A model generated the notes under the pieces. That model did no database searches and was not told the origin of the DNA. It saw only the letters and a list, made by a program, of their open reading frames with translations. Position numbers and translations under genes: made by a program. A DNA stretch of 64,000 nucleotides from Coturnix japonica (lineage: Eukaryota > Chordata > Aves > Galliformes > Phasianidae), in assembly GCF_001577835.2 (NCBI RefSeq), contig NC_029529.1, positions 5,520,157 through 5,584,156 of the forward strand, in the 5' to 3' direction. Below, one piece after another: positions 1-13,767 of this stretch (the stretch's first letter is position 1; each line of letters starts with the position of its first letter).

Positions 1-3000
1 GAATATTTCTTGGCCCCAAGAGAGATGAATAAAACAGTAGTTTCAGATCTGCAATTCTTGGGCTGGCTACCACTGTGCCTCACTGCTGTAACAGCCATTT
101 GTGGAAATCAGATCTAGCTGTGCCAGAAGCAGGCACCTTTCAGACATGCAGAGATTTCCTCTCCGTCCTGCAAGGCATAAAACCCCTCCTCAAAACCTCT
201 TTTTCCTTGGTAAAGTATTTCATTGTGGAATCCCCCATTCATTTTCTTGACTGCTGGTCTAGGAACACAGGCCTCTTGTTTTACCATGGATTTTAATTCC
301 TCCAGCCCCTTATAAATATACAAAAAAAACCAGATGGCACAGAAATGTCACTGCTAGTTTAATGGTAAATGTGACAAGTAAAACAGAAGAGGGAAAAGCA
401 AAGAAATTTGTAAGCACTCCTCCTCTATCCAAAGCAACCCAAGGAATCAGGCTCTCCAGAGACATCCTTCTCTTGGAATCGAACATATGGCAAATAGATT
501 TTCTAATTTAAATTCACAAGTAAATGTTAGAACTTCAGAGCCAAAACCAATATACGATTTTTTTCTTACCAGTAGGCAGTAGTTAGGGTCTTCTATTGTG
601 TTTTGCTTCAGAAACTGAAAGGGCCAGAAGTGGAAATCCCACTGAAATCAATGGCCAAAATCCTCTGAGTTCAACAGAGGCAGGATTTCAAGCTGACCCT
701 GGCAGACTTTCACACACAGGGCAGCTGCTCAGCATCAGCATCCTGAAAGCACCAGAAGCCTACATAAGCTCCTGATGACAGTACGACCACATTCTGCAAT
801 CCCACGTACTCTACTGGCAAGCAAAAAGTGACAGGTTACTCTATTAGAAGTTTGCTGAATAGCCACTCTTGGGCTTTGAGTACAAAATCTTCACGCTTCT
901 GGTACAAACACTCCTCCTGAGTGATCCTCATCTGTGCCATACTCCTAGTGTTTACCAACAGCACCTTATCATGGGCTTTTTCAGAGAAGTCACACTGCTA
1001 ATACATCCCACAAACAGAGCACCAGCAAAGCACAAGGCCCTTCCTCTGTCCCAGAAGCCCATGAATCCCAATTGTGCTCCTTTGGAGTGAGGTTTTTCCT
1101 TTCCTTCAGCCTTTTTCCAAGCCAGCTCCCACCACCTGGCTTCAAGATGTCAGGGCTGAGCTGCTGTTCCCTCTCCCAGCAGGAGCTGCACTTCAGCTTT
1201 AGGAAAAGGCATCAGCCTCCTCTGGTCTGAATCTGACATATTTCTTACTAAAACTGCTAACAATTTACCTGTCCTCAGGACTAGGCTGAAAGATATACTG
1301 CAGTCCTGGGTCCTTAGAGAAGAGATGAGCATTTTAAATGTGGGACAGTGTTATTAATGATAAAGAAGGCATTATAGGATGTGAAATTAGGCTGCTGGAG
1401 ACATCTACCTTCTGTTTCTTATACAGCATGACACATTCTCCATACATAAGTGCAGAGACACATAAGGGGTATTTCATTAGGAAACCAGAAAATACATCTC
1501 TCCTAATTATTATTTCTTATAGCTTGATTAAGATAACCTAAAAGTTTAAAAACTGTCTCAGTAAAACTGTCTCAGAACACCTTCCCTCCTGTGTGCCCCC
1601 ATTCCACTGCTGCCATGGCACTAAGCACTGTGACCTGAGAACAACCAGCTGTCAACCAAAATCTCACCCTTTATTTTGAAGCCACAACAGAACAGCCACC
1701 TCAGCAAATCCCAGCCCCATGCAGGCATCCCCTGAGCATGCTACAAAGCTATTTCTAAGGAGGACAGATGCTGATGAAGACGGAGGCAGGGTCAGGCTGA
1801 TGTAGGGCACTGGGGACACGTGCTGGGTTGGTGCAACAGGGGCAAAGTGCAGATGGCAGCTTTGGGTTAGAGAGAGGTGAGGAACTGGTGCCTGACCACC
1901 CAAGATAACCATCTGTTTCTGACCAATCAGTGAAGAAACAGGTCCAAACTGTGCCAGAAGATAATAGATGCTTAATGATTCATTTTTACTGTAAGAATGA
2001 AATGAGCTAGTGGAGCAGGAGACAGAACTATGTTCCTTTATAATGTTATGGACAGAGCACAAAGTTCACTGCTAATGGGGTTAATCCTTCAATTGGGGAA
2101 AAAAGATCAGATGGTAGCACCTTTAAATTGGCTCTTGGCAAGTACTCAATTATTGTAAGACACCAATTAAATCCAAGCAGGGTTATGAGGTTTCAGAGTG
2201 GGGAGAAACAGTTCTTGGGCTCATCTGGCTCATCAGATGATGAGGTTAGGAGTCTGCAGTGAATGAAGTTCAAGTCAATAAACTCCTTGTAATTAGATGC
2301 ACTCTGGTGTTTTCTTTTCCTTAAAATACATATAATTAAAGGGAAAAAGAAAAAAAGAAATGTGAAAAGACAAGAACATCCCATGGAAGTAGAGATGAGG
2401 CAATCACAGCATTGCACTTCGTGCTGCTGCTCTCCCCAGGCCTCACCATGTGAGTTGTTGATGGTCTTATCTGGGGATGGGACTGGAGCCCTCTCCACCA
2501 CATGAGAAGCATTTAAATCCTCATGCTAAGGCTTTACAAAGGCTTTTTAAAGAATACAGTGATCTTTAGATTTCCTGCCTGCACTGAGGAATGCAACTGA
2601 GTCTTCCCTACAAGACGCATTCAAAGGCTGACTGTTATTAAAGGCTCACTAAAACCCTTAAACACTTGAGATAAAACAAAACCTAAGTAGGATTCTCTTA
2701 CACTGAGAAACATGATTAACTGTCTAGTTGTCTTTGGAGGAATTTAACTGCTACTCACGGAAGCCTGCACCTGGGTTACTGTCTGGACAGGGCTGACTCA
2801 CTGTGACCAAAGTGTCAGTGACTTTTGCTCCAGACGAGGACAACTATAGACCACTGACTGGTGACCACATGGACTCGAGCATCAGCGTGCACAGATCCCA
2901 TCTCATACTTAAATGTTTAAACAGTCGCAAGCATATAACAAAAAGACCAAAACAAATCTTAAGCCTTTCAAGAACAGCTTGGCTTCATGCACTCCAAGTC

Positions 3001-3551
3001 AGACTTTCTACCTGCTCTCAGTGAGCTGAAAACACAGTCACCAATTGATTTGGATTTTATTCTCTAATAGCTCTGAAAGATTTCTCCTGCACTGACTTGA
3101 CAAGAGCCTCTTCATCATAACAGTTGGATCAATTGAATCCGGCTGATAACGCAGTGGTCTTTGTTCCTTCTTTTATTCTTTTCATCTTAGTGTAAAGAAA
3201 ATGTGCAATACAATGTTCTTATCATATTGTGAAGAAGCTGCTATGAATATGCCTAGATTCTATCACAGCATCTCTCCCTCATTCTTAGTTTAGTACTTTA
3301 ATACTTTCCCAGATCAAGCTGCATAATTATATGGATTCACTGTGTTATAGATAATTTGATTGTGCTAAAGAATATCATAGTCTGCCTTCTATATTTCTTT
3401 TAATATAAGTCCTCAACAAAAAACACCACCCTTCAACAGTGAAGTACTGCTCACAGCACCTGCGTAGGACTGAGGAGAGAAAGGCAATGGTAGATAAGCA
3501 GTTCTAAACTACCCCCAAAAAAGCAATGATCAAAACCATCATAACCCAGCT
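1..3551. other. Intergenic, nothing recognised
   Basis: AT-rich unique-looking sequence. Open frames are at most about 130 codons and lack recognisable domains. I see no repeat family, RNA gene or CpG cluster. Confidence 0.6.
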
Positions 3552-3796
3552 AAAGAAAGAAACAGTTGCTTACCTGTCCCAAGGACCAGGGCTCACCAAG
3601 TACTCCAAAAAGCGAGACCTCCAGGTAAAGAATCTTCTCTTAGGGCAGCCAGCTCATAAATGAGGCTTAGGGAGGAGGAGAAGCTGGTTCCATCCCTTCT
3701 TGTCTCACAGGTGAATTGCTTCCACCTGTGATGGCTGTGTCCCTTCATCAGGTGCTCAGTCATCATTTCAGGCCATGACTTAGCAACTTCCATACA
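3552..3796 (-). repeat. Dispersed repeat family, copy A
   Basis: One of four copies of an unassigned interspersed repeat of about 220-245 bases. On the + strand the shared order is: A-rich lead, TGCTTACC, a variable middle, AAATGAGG, GG-rich stretch, TCACAGGTG, ATTGCTTCCACCTGTG, CAGGTGCTCA, then GGCCATGACTT and CCATACA. On the minus strand it would begin TGTA and carry a weak TATA-like CATTTA. A solo LTR of an old avian retrovirus or a non-autonomous element are both possible; I see no clear target-site duplication. It contains the hairpin CACAGGTG...CACCTGTG. Confidence 0.75.
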
Positions 3797-6700
3797 GACT
3801 GTTAAATATATCTTGTCCTGTCAAAGATACTTGGAGTCATTGTACATGCAATTCATGAGTATGTGGAAAAGCAGGTAGTAGGAGACTCTCAATTTTCAGA
3901 ACACACAGAATACACCTGAATTTTAAACAAACAAAGCAACAACAAAAAGATAAAACAACCTGAGACTTAAAAAGGCATTAGGCAGCAGCTTTGTGATAGG
4001 AGCCCAATGTATTTTCAGGGCAATTTCTACATCAGTAAAGGGAACAACAGTGTTTCATAATGTACTCAATATTATTTTTGGCATTTAGGGAAACTAAGGC
4101 TTAATTATACAGAAAGCCAGTGGCCAAGGTGGTAAGGACTTGGGTTGGGTTTGAACCCAGTAATTAGGGCTTCGTAACACCTGACCATCTGTGACTCCAT
4201 TAACTGCATCTGGGTAGGTGAGACAGAGACAGTCTGTAAAACTCTTCTTTCCTTCCATCTTTTACCCGTATTCTGTTCATCTGCACTTAAAACCTTCATG
4301 TTTTGGCCATGCATTTTGTTAATACAGCATCTGTGGATATGCAGTTGCAGGGTTAAAATGATGAAAACTCTTACAACAAACAGAAAAATAACTGCAAATC
4401 ATCACAGATTACATGGCACCAGTGTTATGAATAGTTTCTAACATATTAATCAGCGTTGAAGAGATGTTTTAATAAGTAGTTAATCAGTGATGGCTATCGG
4501 TATACACTGATGAAGTTACATCACTGTTGCTTTCCACCTTTCTAATGTTTACTGCATCTTCCCAGAATGATTTGTGATCTCTGGGGCTAAGGAGAAAGAA
4601 GTTGTTATGTGGCTTTTGTCTGTTTGTTTGTCTGTTATAATTTATGCAATCTACTTACCAACACTGAAGACATTTATTTCTGTTTATTATGTTTATTAAA
4701 ATCCTAATACGACATATCACTTTCCTTGTTTTCTGCTCTCTTGCTCTCCATAGAACAGAAATAAGGATGCATATCACCTTTCTTGTTTCACCTTTCACTT
4801 GCAATAAAAAGCTGTGGCTTCTGGTTGGGCATTTATACCACCATCTTCCTAAACTGGCCTTCAGGGCTAGAAACCCTTGACATAAACTGGTGATGTTCTG
4901 CCAAAGATCAATTGGTACCGACACACTGTTAACTGGTGACATGGTAGTCACTCAACCAATCAATTCAAACTTGGACTTTTTGCTCTTTTTTAAGAGATAA
5001 TGAGGTTTTTTTCCCATACACCCAAGGCAGGACGGCTCATCTGTTGTACCAAACTCCTGCCATTATGAGCCCCGTTTTGAGGCAATGACAAAGCAGCACA
5101 TTGAGGTTACAGGCATCTCCAATTTTTGAGTATTTGCCTGGTGTGATTATAATCTCTGAAATTAACTTTGGAGCCACTGTGCTGTGGAGATGGTTTTAGG
5201 ACTGTCTAGCCTTCCTGACCTTTGGAACCAGATACAAAGAGAGAATAGCTCTTAGCAACAGATCCTTCCACTGATGGCTATGATCTTCAACCCAGATGTA
5301 CTCAGAGCAACTGAATGGGATTACGATGAAGTTAAATTGGTGAAGGTTTGTCCTTTATTTCATCAGGAGATGAGAATGCAAACAAGCCACGCCTGGCATC
5401 ACCCTGCACAGTAACCTGGATATTTCATGAGTTTTTCACTCCTGCAACCTGGAAATGTTTGTTTTGCTCAGACAAATAACCCTGGTGAGCTACTGATGAT
5501 GACAACCCAACAAGCTTTCTATGGCCATGTTTTCTCTGGAAGTCTTTCCACACGTTATCTATGTTCTATAAATTTCAGTGGTCTCCACCAGGAGCTGCTC
5601 TGAGCATCGCAACTCTGGGGCTCCACTATGGATGAAGTGGAGATCTGTTTTGATATCTTCATCCTCATGCCCTTTTTTTCCTTACATTGCAAAGCTGTGT
5701 TCTTTCATAACCAGAACAACTGGGCATGCTGTAACTGAGAGCTTTTCTTTCCCTTGGAAAATGTGCATATAGCTCTTCTGTATATCACTGGGAGGTTGGA
5801 ATACATATGTAATAACAAAGGCTTGTATTTAAAAAAATGACTGATGATTCTTGCGGCCCAGCTTTGAGGCATATGAAAGGAGCATGATTTGAAGCCATGC
5901 TGTGCTCTGACAATCAGGCCAGCCAGTTACACACCCAAAACACTCGTTTCTTTTTATAATCCCAGCTGAAAAATAGCAAGAAAGAAAGAAAAAAAATGAA
6001 AAAGGAAGCAAAAACACAAACTACTTGTTATCTATGTAACGTTTACAGTGGCAGTCCCCTGCTTTCCCTAATTTCTTTGCAATTTACATATAAATGAGAC
6101 ATTGCATCACTGGGTAGTTTTATTTCCCCAAAACATTGCCAAGTATGTTGACAAAGTTTTAAGAGACTTAGATTAAATATTTGCACTAGAGCCGTAATTC
6201 ATCATTCAGCTCAAGAAGGAACTGATGTAAAGATGAGTGCTTTGAGAGCAGGCAGCACAACAGAACCCAAGCCCAGGAGATTCCCACTGCAACCACCCAT
6301 CTGCCTGAGAGCAGCAGTGACCTTTCTCCATAACTTCCCTAAATATAAGACAATGACAGCAGAGACTCCTCTGTGAAAGGGCAATCTGGTCAGGAGTCTT
6401 GCTTTTTCAAATGAAAGGGAAAAACTAATGTGTTTGAAAGGTCCCAGGTGAAACCTAGGCTCTACCACCGTTCATGCCCAGCAACTGACTAAGCCAAGCA
6501 AAGGTAGCTTTGCCAGCTGCAGTACTAGTATAGGCTAATTTAAAGCCAATTAGCATCTATTGCTTAGTGTTCAGAAACAAATTTTGCCAGTTAGCTGCTA
6601 CTTAATGAGCACGGGAAAAAGAAAACTCACTGCTACATCTCAAGGATGTCTTTGGAGTAACTTACATGGGATGGAAGAAGTTCTGTAGGACAGGATATTT

Positions 6701-9700
6701 TCTTTTTAACAGCTGAAGACTGAATTCTTTCATGTTATCTCTCTCATTTGCTTGCAGTGAGGAAGGTGGTCAGGGAAAGGCTGGCAAGGGGCTGTGGTTG
6801 GTCTGTCTGTACCAGCTGTGTCTCTCCATCTCTCTGCTCATTGCTCTTGCTGGAATCAGTCCCCTCCATTCGATATGGGATTGTGACTGTGCTTCACCTT
6901 CTTGAGTTCACGGGCTGTGGGATCAGATTTTCCCTGGGTCCACAGGGGAGAGGAGTATCACATCCAGGGCTGCTCTTCATGCACAGTGGAACAGATGGAG
7001 ACCATGCAAAAGAATTAGTCTGCCTAGAACCCAACACATCCCTGCACAGATGAGTACAGTAAATCCCTGTGTAACGCTTAGTTGCAGAAGAAAGACTGTC
7101 AGATCATGTTTACACTTTGAAGAGATCCTAAAGCCAGAACACAACCAGCAGCATTTGCATTTTAGGCTTTGTTTTGAAGCAGAGAATGCGCATCCAAGCA
7201 GACAGTTGGATCACAGTCACCAAACCTTTCTGAAAGCTCCACAGGCAGAATGAGGAATAAAGGAGCGTGGGACCCATTAAAAGCAAATGATGGGAGAAAA
7301 GCAGTCAGTTGCTGTATTAATAAGGCATTGCTTGCCATCAAAGCTGGATTATTTCAACAGCTAATCAGCTTCCAAGCATAAAGAGACTTTGGAGCAAGTA
7401 TGACTGATGACTCAGATTCTACTAGAGCTGTTGTAATGAGAAGGGAAATCTGTAATCCTTTTCTGTAGCTTTACCCTGAAGCTCAAAGGCATTGGGAACA
7501 AGCTTGGACATACAGCAACCATGAGTCTGAGTAACAGTCAGCTCTGCCAATCCTTTTTGGTAGGAGCCATGGATTTTTAAAGCATGAGTAATCCTCCAAA
7601 GCAATCCCTGCCAGGCAAGATGTAACCCAGGAATGGGTGCTGAGCAGATAGATACCAAATTCACATCAAGAATCTACCCATCAGAGCCTACATGGTTCAG
7701 CAATCCTACCCACAAACCTACCATAACATCACCTCTACTTACGGCACCTAACTCCAGCCATCTGTAGCTCAAGCCTTTTTCTTGCTACTTATCAGTTTTT
7801 TCTTGTATTTGAGTCACTTAAATGCTTCCCTTTCTGTGTACATAAATTTCCTCCTGGATGTCACAGAATGACAGCTATATTCAAACCAGAGGGACACAAC
7901 AAAGTGTTAGAATGCACAGGCAAGGCCACTAGCTGATGCATTCAGGCTGATTTATTACCTACGGTCAGATTTACACATTCAAAATTATGTTAAAACAATT
8001 TGCAGTGACACTTAGAGCTATGAAAGAGAAATCAGGGATGCTTGGCCAAATCTATGTACCATCATCTATCAGTCTGATCCCATCAGTCATCTAACTTAAT
8101 TCACTGCCTTTGTAAAGGCAAATGCTATCATAAGGTCTAAATGCTACACCTGTATAGACTTGATACCCATGCCTCAATGTTTGACTGGCATGAGTAAGTA
8201 ATTGGATACTAGGAGGACTGGCTTCTCCAGTGGTTTTACTGGGTGCCACTATCATCTTCCATAAGTTTCTCATCTGAACTGACTGTAAATAAATTAGATC
8301 AGTGTACATAACATTTAGAGGGAGCGTGAGTCTGCAAGCCATTGCAAATTAAGCAAAAATACATACCAAGATAGAAAGTGTTTTTCCAGGCAGCCTGGTG
8401 GGAAATAATGCATACACAAATTAATAAATTGTGACTGTAGGCACCAAGCTATAACATGAGAGCTGGAGCAGCTCTAATATTCACAGCTAAGCTTCCTGGG
8501 GCACAGAGATTCCACTCTTCGATGGAGTTTTGACAGAGAGGGAAAGGAAAGCATCTAATTTTATACAAATGAGGACTCTGAACTTCTTCACTGGTGTTTG
8601 TTGTTTCATTACTGTGGATAAACAGCAAATCATTGTCAAAACCAGGCCTTTCAAAATCCAGATCTGAACTGGTTTTACTTCTTGCATGTTTATGGTTCCT
8701 GGGTACCTGACAAGAAGCAGGACCCTTGTGCTCAGTGCTGTTCAGCCCCTGGCAGTTTGTGCCAGACACATCATCAGATCTCAAAATATTAGATTTGATG
8801 CACAGTTACCTCAGAGAGATCCAGCTGAGTGAAAGTATTGAAGATGTGCATGGCAAATCAATCCTTTCCATGAAGATTTCATTGTCTAAATAGAGATGGC
8901 CAAGAAGGAAACATAAACATGTCTAAAAGGAAATGTGAATTAGCAGCACCAGAAAGAACACCACATTCAAAATACAACTGCCCTTGAAAGCGTGACTCCT
9001 CCATTCTTCACAGATGTCTCCACCCACACTGACAAGTCAAAGCCTGACATTTTAAAGAAGTATTTTGCTGCATATTTTTGCCAAAAACATTAGATCTGCC
9101 AGTAGAGGTAACAGGTAGAAAGGCCAACTGTTTTCAAAGGACTGGATTTGCTTATCCTATCCAAAATCAAAAAGGACAAGGTGCAAAAAAACATCACCTG
9201 GATTTCTTGGCAACACTGAAGTTAGAATATGACATTCTTAACATGACCCCATACGCTGCATCATCCCACCAAGACCAAAATGAAGGAAATGTTTGTTCCT
9301 TGAGTATTTGCTGCATAGGCCCCATTCCAGCCTCCATTCCCAGCCATGAACAGGGCTCCTAGGCACGCACAAGGGAACTGTACCGAGACTTGCAAGGATA
9401 ATGCTGCCATTGTGCTCTTGCAGTAGCAGAAAATACACAACACTTCACCAATGTTTTCCACCTGCTCATTATCTTGACTAGCTTGCAATACTGCCTTTAC
9501 AGCCCTTCAGTTGCTAGAGGGAATAGCTGGAGGATGTCAAATATTAACTCAATGCTACTTAGCAGCAGTGTCTGGCAACAGCTTCAGGGCACCGAAGGAA
9601 AGCTGAACTCCATGCAGTGCTCTGAGTAAAACTTGCAAACTGTGACATTTGAGTTCTGTTTTTACACGTCCTACATAGATATTGCATTCATTTTAAAAGG

Positions 9701-12266
9701 ATTCACTCTTTCTGGAAGATTTCCAAACATTTTTTGCTGGCTTTTGTGAAGGGTCAGCCATAGTACATTGTATTGTAAGTAACCACTTTGGCCTAAAGTC
9801 CTGTGCTTAATTACAAAGCTGTGGACACACTGCATGGCCAGGTGAGCATTTTTAAGGAGGTGTTTCATTGCAGCTAAATCACAGTCTTGGTAATGAAGCT
9901 TTATTTCCTCCCTCACTGCCCAGAGCAGTCTTGCATAGTTCTCCACCATCCCTGGATGCAAAGGCTGGGATGGACCGGCTGACTTTGGGATAAAGGTAGA
10001 GGAGCAAGGACTTACACTTTAGGATTTCTGGGAAAAGCCCTGAATAATAGAGGAGAAATTTTTCTGAGTGCCTGTAAAGTCCCAAATTCTTCTAGACCAT
10101 GAAGCACAGAGAACATTTAGCTAGAATGTCCTGCTGCCTCTCAAGACAGCCATAGCAGATTCTGGTGTGTCATGATCCCCAGCATTATGCCTTCCTGCTT
10201 GGAGCTGGGCTGAGCTATTGCACCTGATAATGCTCTGCTCAACAGGGGCTGTCACTTTTTCAGTCACTCTGCATGACCTGTGGTAGGTGTGCAAGGTCAG
10301 GATCTGAGGAACTGCTCTGCTTCGTGCCAGGAAACTAATGAAATTTACTGCGTTGGAATGATATCCTGCCTAAAGCTTTTTATTTTATCAGCTTTATCCC
10401 AGTATTTCCTTTAGACAGATGAATGCTAGTTGTCATAAAAACGCTCTCAGTTTATATTATCACTCTATCACCTGACATGCTAGCAAAAGACCTCCATAAG
10501 CACCCAATTCATCTCCTTTTTGCCCCAAGACTGAAGGGGTAGACAAGACAGCAAAGGTATCATTGCATTTAATGCAAATAGATTGCTCTTAGATTGTTCT
10601 GGTAATTATTATTTGTTGTGATAATTTCATGTTATAATCATCATAATAGTATCTTTCATTTATTGAGAAACCTGCATAGCACAGCAAATGTTCAGCTCCT
10701 CCATCAAATGAATCCCCTTTGCCTTGCTGTTACTGTCAGCATTGCTGAATATCTGGCAACCATCTTCCTCCATAGCACCCCCTCTTTTGTGTTGTTACTT
10801 ATTGAACAAGACATCCTGCACTAAGACTGCTGTGTCAGATACACCCAGGATGCTGGGTGAGTGCTGGGATGGATGTCATACTTGCTAAGACGACTAAATT
10901 ATCTTGTCAAAGAACATTATGGGATAAAGTTGAAGTCACATCTTCGGGAATGCAGGATGCTTTGTAAAGCACTTCTGTAGGGCTACAACTCTTTGTGTGT
11001 GTCTTTGTGTTTTCAGTTTGCACTTTCCTATAAGCCCACATGCCCTCTGGGCAGGATGACTGTAAGGTGACAGAGCCATATACATGCAATGGGCATGGAA
11101 GGGCTTCAGGTATGCACAGCCCCAAGAACACTCTGATGGCACAGCTCAGCCCAACTCCAGTTACAGCCAGCCCTAAGAAAACTGATTTGGCAACCTGGAG
11201 GCTTTAAGAGGATGTCAGAGACTATGAGAAATCTCCTTAGAGTGCTTGCCATCAGTCACATTCGTGCACTTAAATATGCAGAAGGGTTTCCCCCACTAAT
11301 AATCTGGGGAGTTAATTTGCATATGCTGTTGGTTATGTCTTTAAAAAATAATGAGGGTAAGAAAAAGCAAAAGTCCTGTCTGGAATTTTAATTGAACAGT
11401 TATCTGCCTCTCCTGTAACCCACATCTGCTTGCCTCATTTGGACAGGATTAAATCTATATCACTTAAGGAATCTCTGAACAGAAATGGATCGGAAAGTAA
11501 TAGCCACTTACTTCCCAGCAGCTGATAGTTCCTCCCCCCAGCACTGACAGGCAGCGATTTGCAGCAGAGATCACACCCTGCTCTCTGGAAGTGATGGCGA
11601 ACAACATGATGCTGTGTTATTGCCCTCCTGCAATAATGCAAGGACACGTCTAAATTGATCTCAGTTCACTCCCATTTGGGAAAGTGCCTGATCCAACCCT
11701 GCAGAAGCCAGAGCTGTCTGACTGCAGACTGACATGTTCCTGGTAAAAGAATTTACGCTGCAGACATGAATGCTTTTTGCTAATGGAGATTACCCTTGAA
11801 CACAAGTGAAATTGCAGCACATCTGAGTGTGGGCCAGCAGGTACAGCTGTCACCAACTGAGCTGTTTGGGGGAAGTCACTCATCATATGTCACTTCAGAG
11901 CACTTTACCTGGTTACCTCTGTTAGCAGTGCTGTATTGCACTTCATTTGTGAACAGAATTAGATTTACGAGAGATGTGCCAGAGACAAATTGGAGTCTGT
12001 ACTGTCTAGCCAGGCATCAATGTCCAGCCAGCATCAGACAGCAAAACAGTTGAAAGCATCCAGTGGATGAGAACAGCCTACCAAAGTCACTCTGCAGCTT
12101 CACCAGCACATGCCATGACCCTGCCCCCATCACACAGCCGATGCTGACATCCCCAGAGCCCTGATTTTGGGAGCACACCCCATAGCAGGCAGTGTGCAGA
12201 TGGGTCTAGAGGAAGGAGAGAGCTGATGGCCTCCCAAAGCTGCTCATAAAGAGCTAACACAGCTAA
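3797..12266. other. Intergenic, no gene recognised
   Basis: About 8.5 kb without a recognisable exon. Small items are an imperfect direct repeat around 4713 and 4770 (CATATCAC followed by CTTGTTT-like sequence) and a perfect octamer ATTTGCAT at 11315-11322 in an AT-rich block. Everything else appears unique and non-coding. Confidence 0.6.
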
Positions 12267-12310
12267 GTTGGACTGATGATCTGAGTGGTCTTTTCCAAGC
12301 CTGATAATTT
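12267..12310 (+). mobile_element. CR1: CR1 LINE fragment, 3' end
   Basis: The sequence GTTGGACTGATGATCTGAGT then GGTCTTTTCCAAGCC resembles the terminal untranslated part of avian CR1 LINEs (GTTGGACTNGATGATC...GGTC.CTTCCAACC). It is a short, 5'-truncated and diverged copy, which is usual for CR1. Confidence 0.7.
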
Positions 12311-12514
12311 ACACGACTATCCATGAAAGGTGTAAGAGAAGAGGAAAAAGAAAAGCAGAGAGAGCTCAAAGCCACACTCGCACCCTTTTAGGCTCTGAGC
12401 TCCTAGATCTGCCACTGAAATGCAGGTGTGAAGAACTAGATACATCAATATAACAGAAAAAGTATTACAGAAAAGGTGCAATGATAAAAAGACAGACAAT
12501 AGAGAAGAACTATA

Positions 12515-12772
12515 AAGGATGAGAATATTACTTACCACTATCAGAAGAGTCCAGGTTTACAAGCAAAAGCTTCATCAACAAAAGGATCTCCAGAAATAGA
12601 GCCTTCCCAAGTAAGGATCAGCCCTTAAATGAGGTGTAAGAGAGGCGCAGCCAGGCTCTACCCCTTCTGGTCACACAATTGAATTGCCTTCACCTGTGCT
12701 CCCAGTGCAGACCTGGTCCTTCCCCAGGTGCTCAATCAGTGCTCCAGGCCACGTCTCAACAGTTCCCATACA
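12515..12772 (-). repeat. Dispersed repeat family, copy B
   Basis: This copy aligns by eye with the other three: ACTTACC lead, CCCTTAAATGAGGT, CTTCTGGTCACACAATTG, ATTGCCTTCACCTGTGCTCC, CAGGTGCTCAATCAGTG, AGGCCACG and CCCATACA. The left arm of the internal hairpin is partly changed (CACACAATTG), while the outer CACA/TGTG pairing remains. A GTTTT-rich tract, a G run and an AAT-type microsatellite lie just downstream. Confidence 0.75.
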
Positions 12773-12796
12773 AGGTGACACCATTTTTTGTTTTGG

Positions 12797-12845
12797 TCAA
12801 ATCAATTGGTTTTGTTTTATTTTGTTTCGTTTTGTTGGGGGGGGG
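12797..12845. repeat. T/G-rich tract with (GTTTT)n and G9 run
   Basis: Degenerate GTTTT/ATTTT units occupy about 12809-12836 and are followed by nine G at 12837-12845. Low-complexity tract between repeat copy B and the AAT microsatellite. Confidence 0.8.
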
Positions 12846-12898
12846 TTGTTTTTTCTTTTCTCTGCCACAAGTTAATGCAGCATGAAGGCTTTGGCTTC

Positions 12899-12955
12899 AT
12901 AATAATAATAATAATATATAATATAATAATATAAAATAATAATAATAATAATAAT
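12899..12955. repeat. (AAT)n microsatellite, interrupted
   Basis: About 57 bases of AAT/ATA units with TATA and AAAA interruptions. Confidence 0.9.
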
Positions 12956-13210
12956 CTTTCAGTTTTAGTAGCCAGCAGTGAATAACTGGCAGGATCAGAA
13001 ATGGAGGAGTTTGCACTGACCCAATGTGCTGCCACTCCTCTGCACACCGAGCTTTGGGGTATATACTGAGCATCTCTGTGCCTGTTCTGCAATGGGTCTT
13101 TCTGTCCCATCTTGCCAACAATTCATTCTGCCTTGCTCACAGCACAGAACTTGCTGATTACTCTCCCCTAATTAAGTTTGGGTAATGAAAGTCACTAGAA
13201 TTGTCTTTCA

Positions 13211-13230
13211 TGTCATATGTTGTCATATGT
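13211..13230. repeat. Tandem duplication, 2 x 10 bases
   Basis: Two exact head-to-tail copies of TGTCATATGT. Each contains the palindrome CATATG. Confidence 0.85.
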
Positions 13231-13711
13231 CTCATTAAACCATTAGGTTTGTTCGAAACCCCTTCCAAAAGAGGCCGGAGGGGGAAAAAAAAGAACAATT
13301 TGCTAATATTTTTTAAATATTTCCAGAGAAATGGTGCAGCATAATTATAGCAGCTTTTGCATTATTTAACCTGCCTACGCATCCCTAGGGCTTTGAAGAA
13401 AGAAAGTCAGGCAAGATCCCAAAAAGCTCTTCTGTCACATACAGGTGTGGAGTTATGGGGTTACTGAAGGGGGCAGGGATGTCAGAAATGCTCACAAACA
13501 CAAGGTTCCCTGACTTAGCTCAATGCTGTCTAGATATAGGATGGGACAAAGTGTGTCAATACCAAAATCAGAGCAGACTGAGACCCCTCCAAGGTGACAC
13601 TGTACCCACGTTTTCTGTCTTTCTGTGCTTCTGTTTGTGATGATGATATTTGCTATAGAAACTGCTGTCGCAATGGAAGAGACCCTGTTCATTAAGGAGG
13701 AAGGACCCTGT

Positions 13712-13767
13712 GTTGGACTGGGTGATCCTTTTACAGGTCCTGTCCAACTCAGGATGTTCTGTGATTC
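13712..13767 (+). mobile_element. CR1: CR1 LINE fragment, 3' end
   Basis: GTTGGACTGGGTGATCC, then CAGGTCCTGTCCAACTCAGG and TTCTGTGATTC match the CR1 3' terminus, including the closing TTCTGTGATT type octamer. It may extend upstream to about 13680. It is 5'-truncated. Confidence 0.8.
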
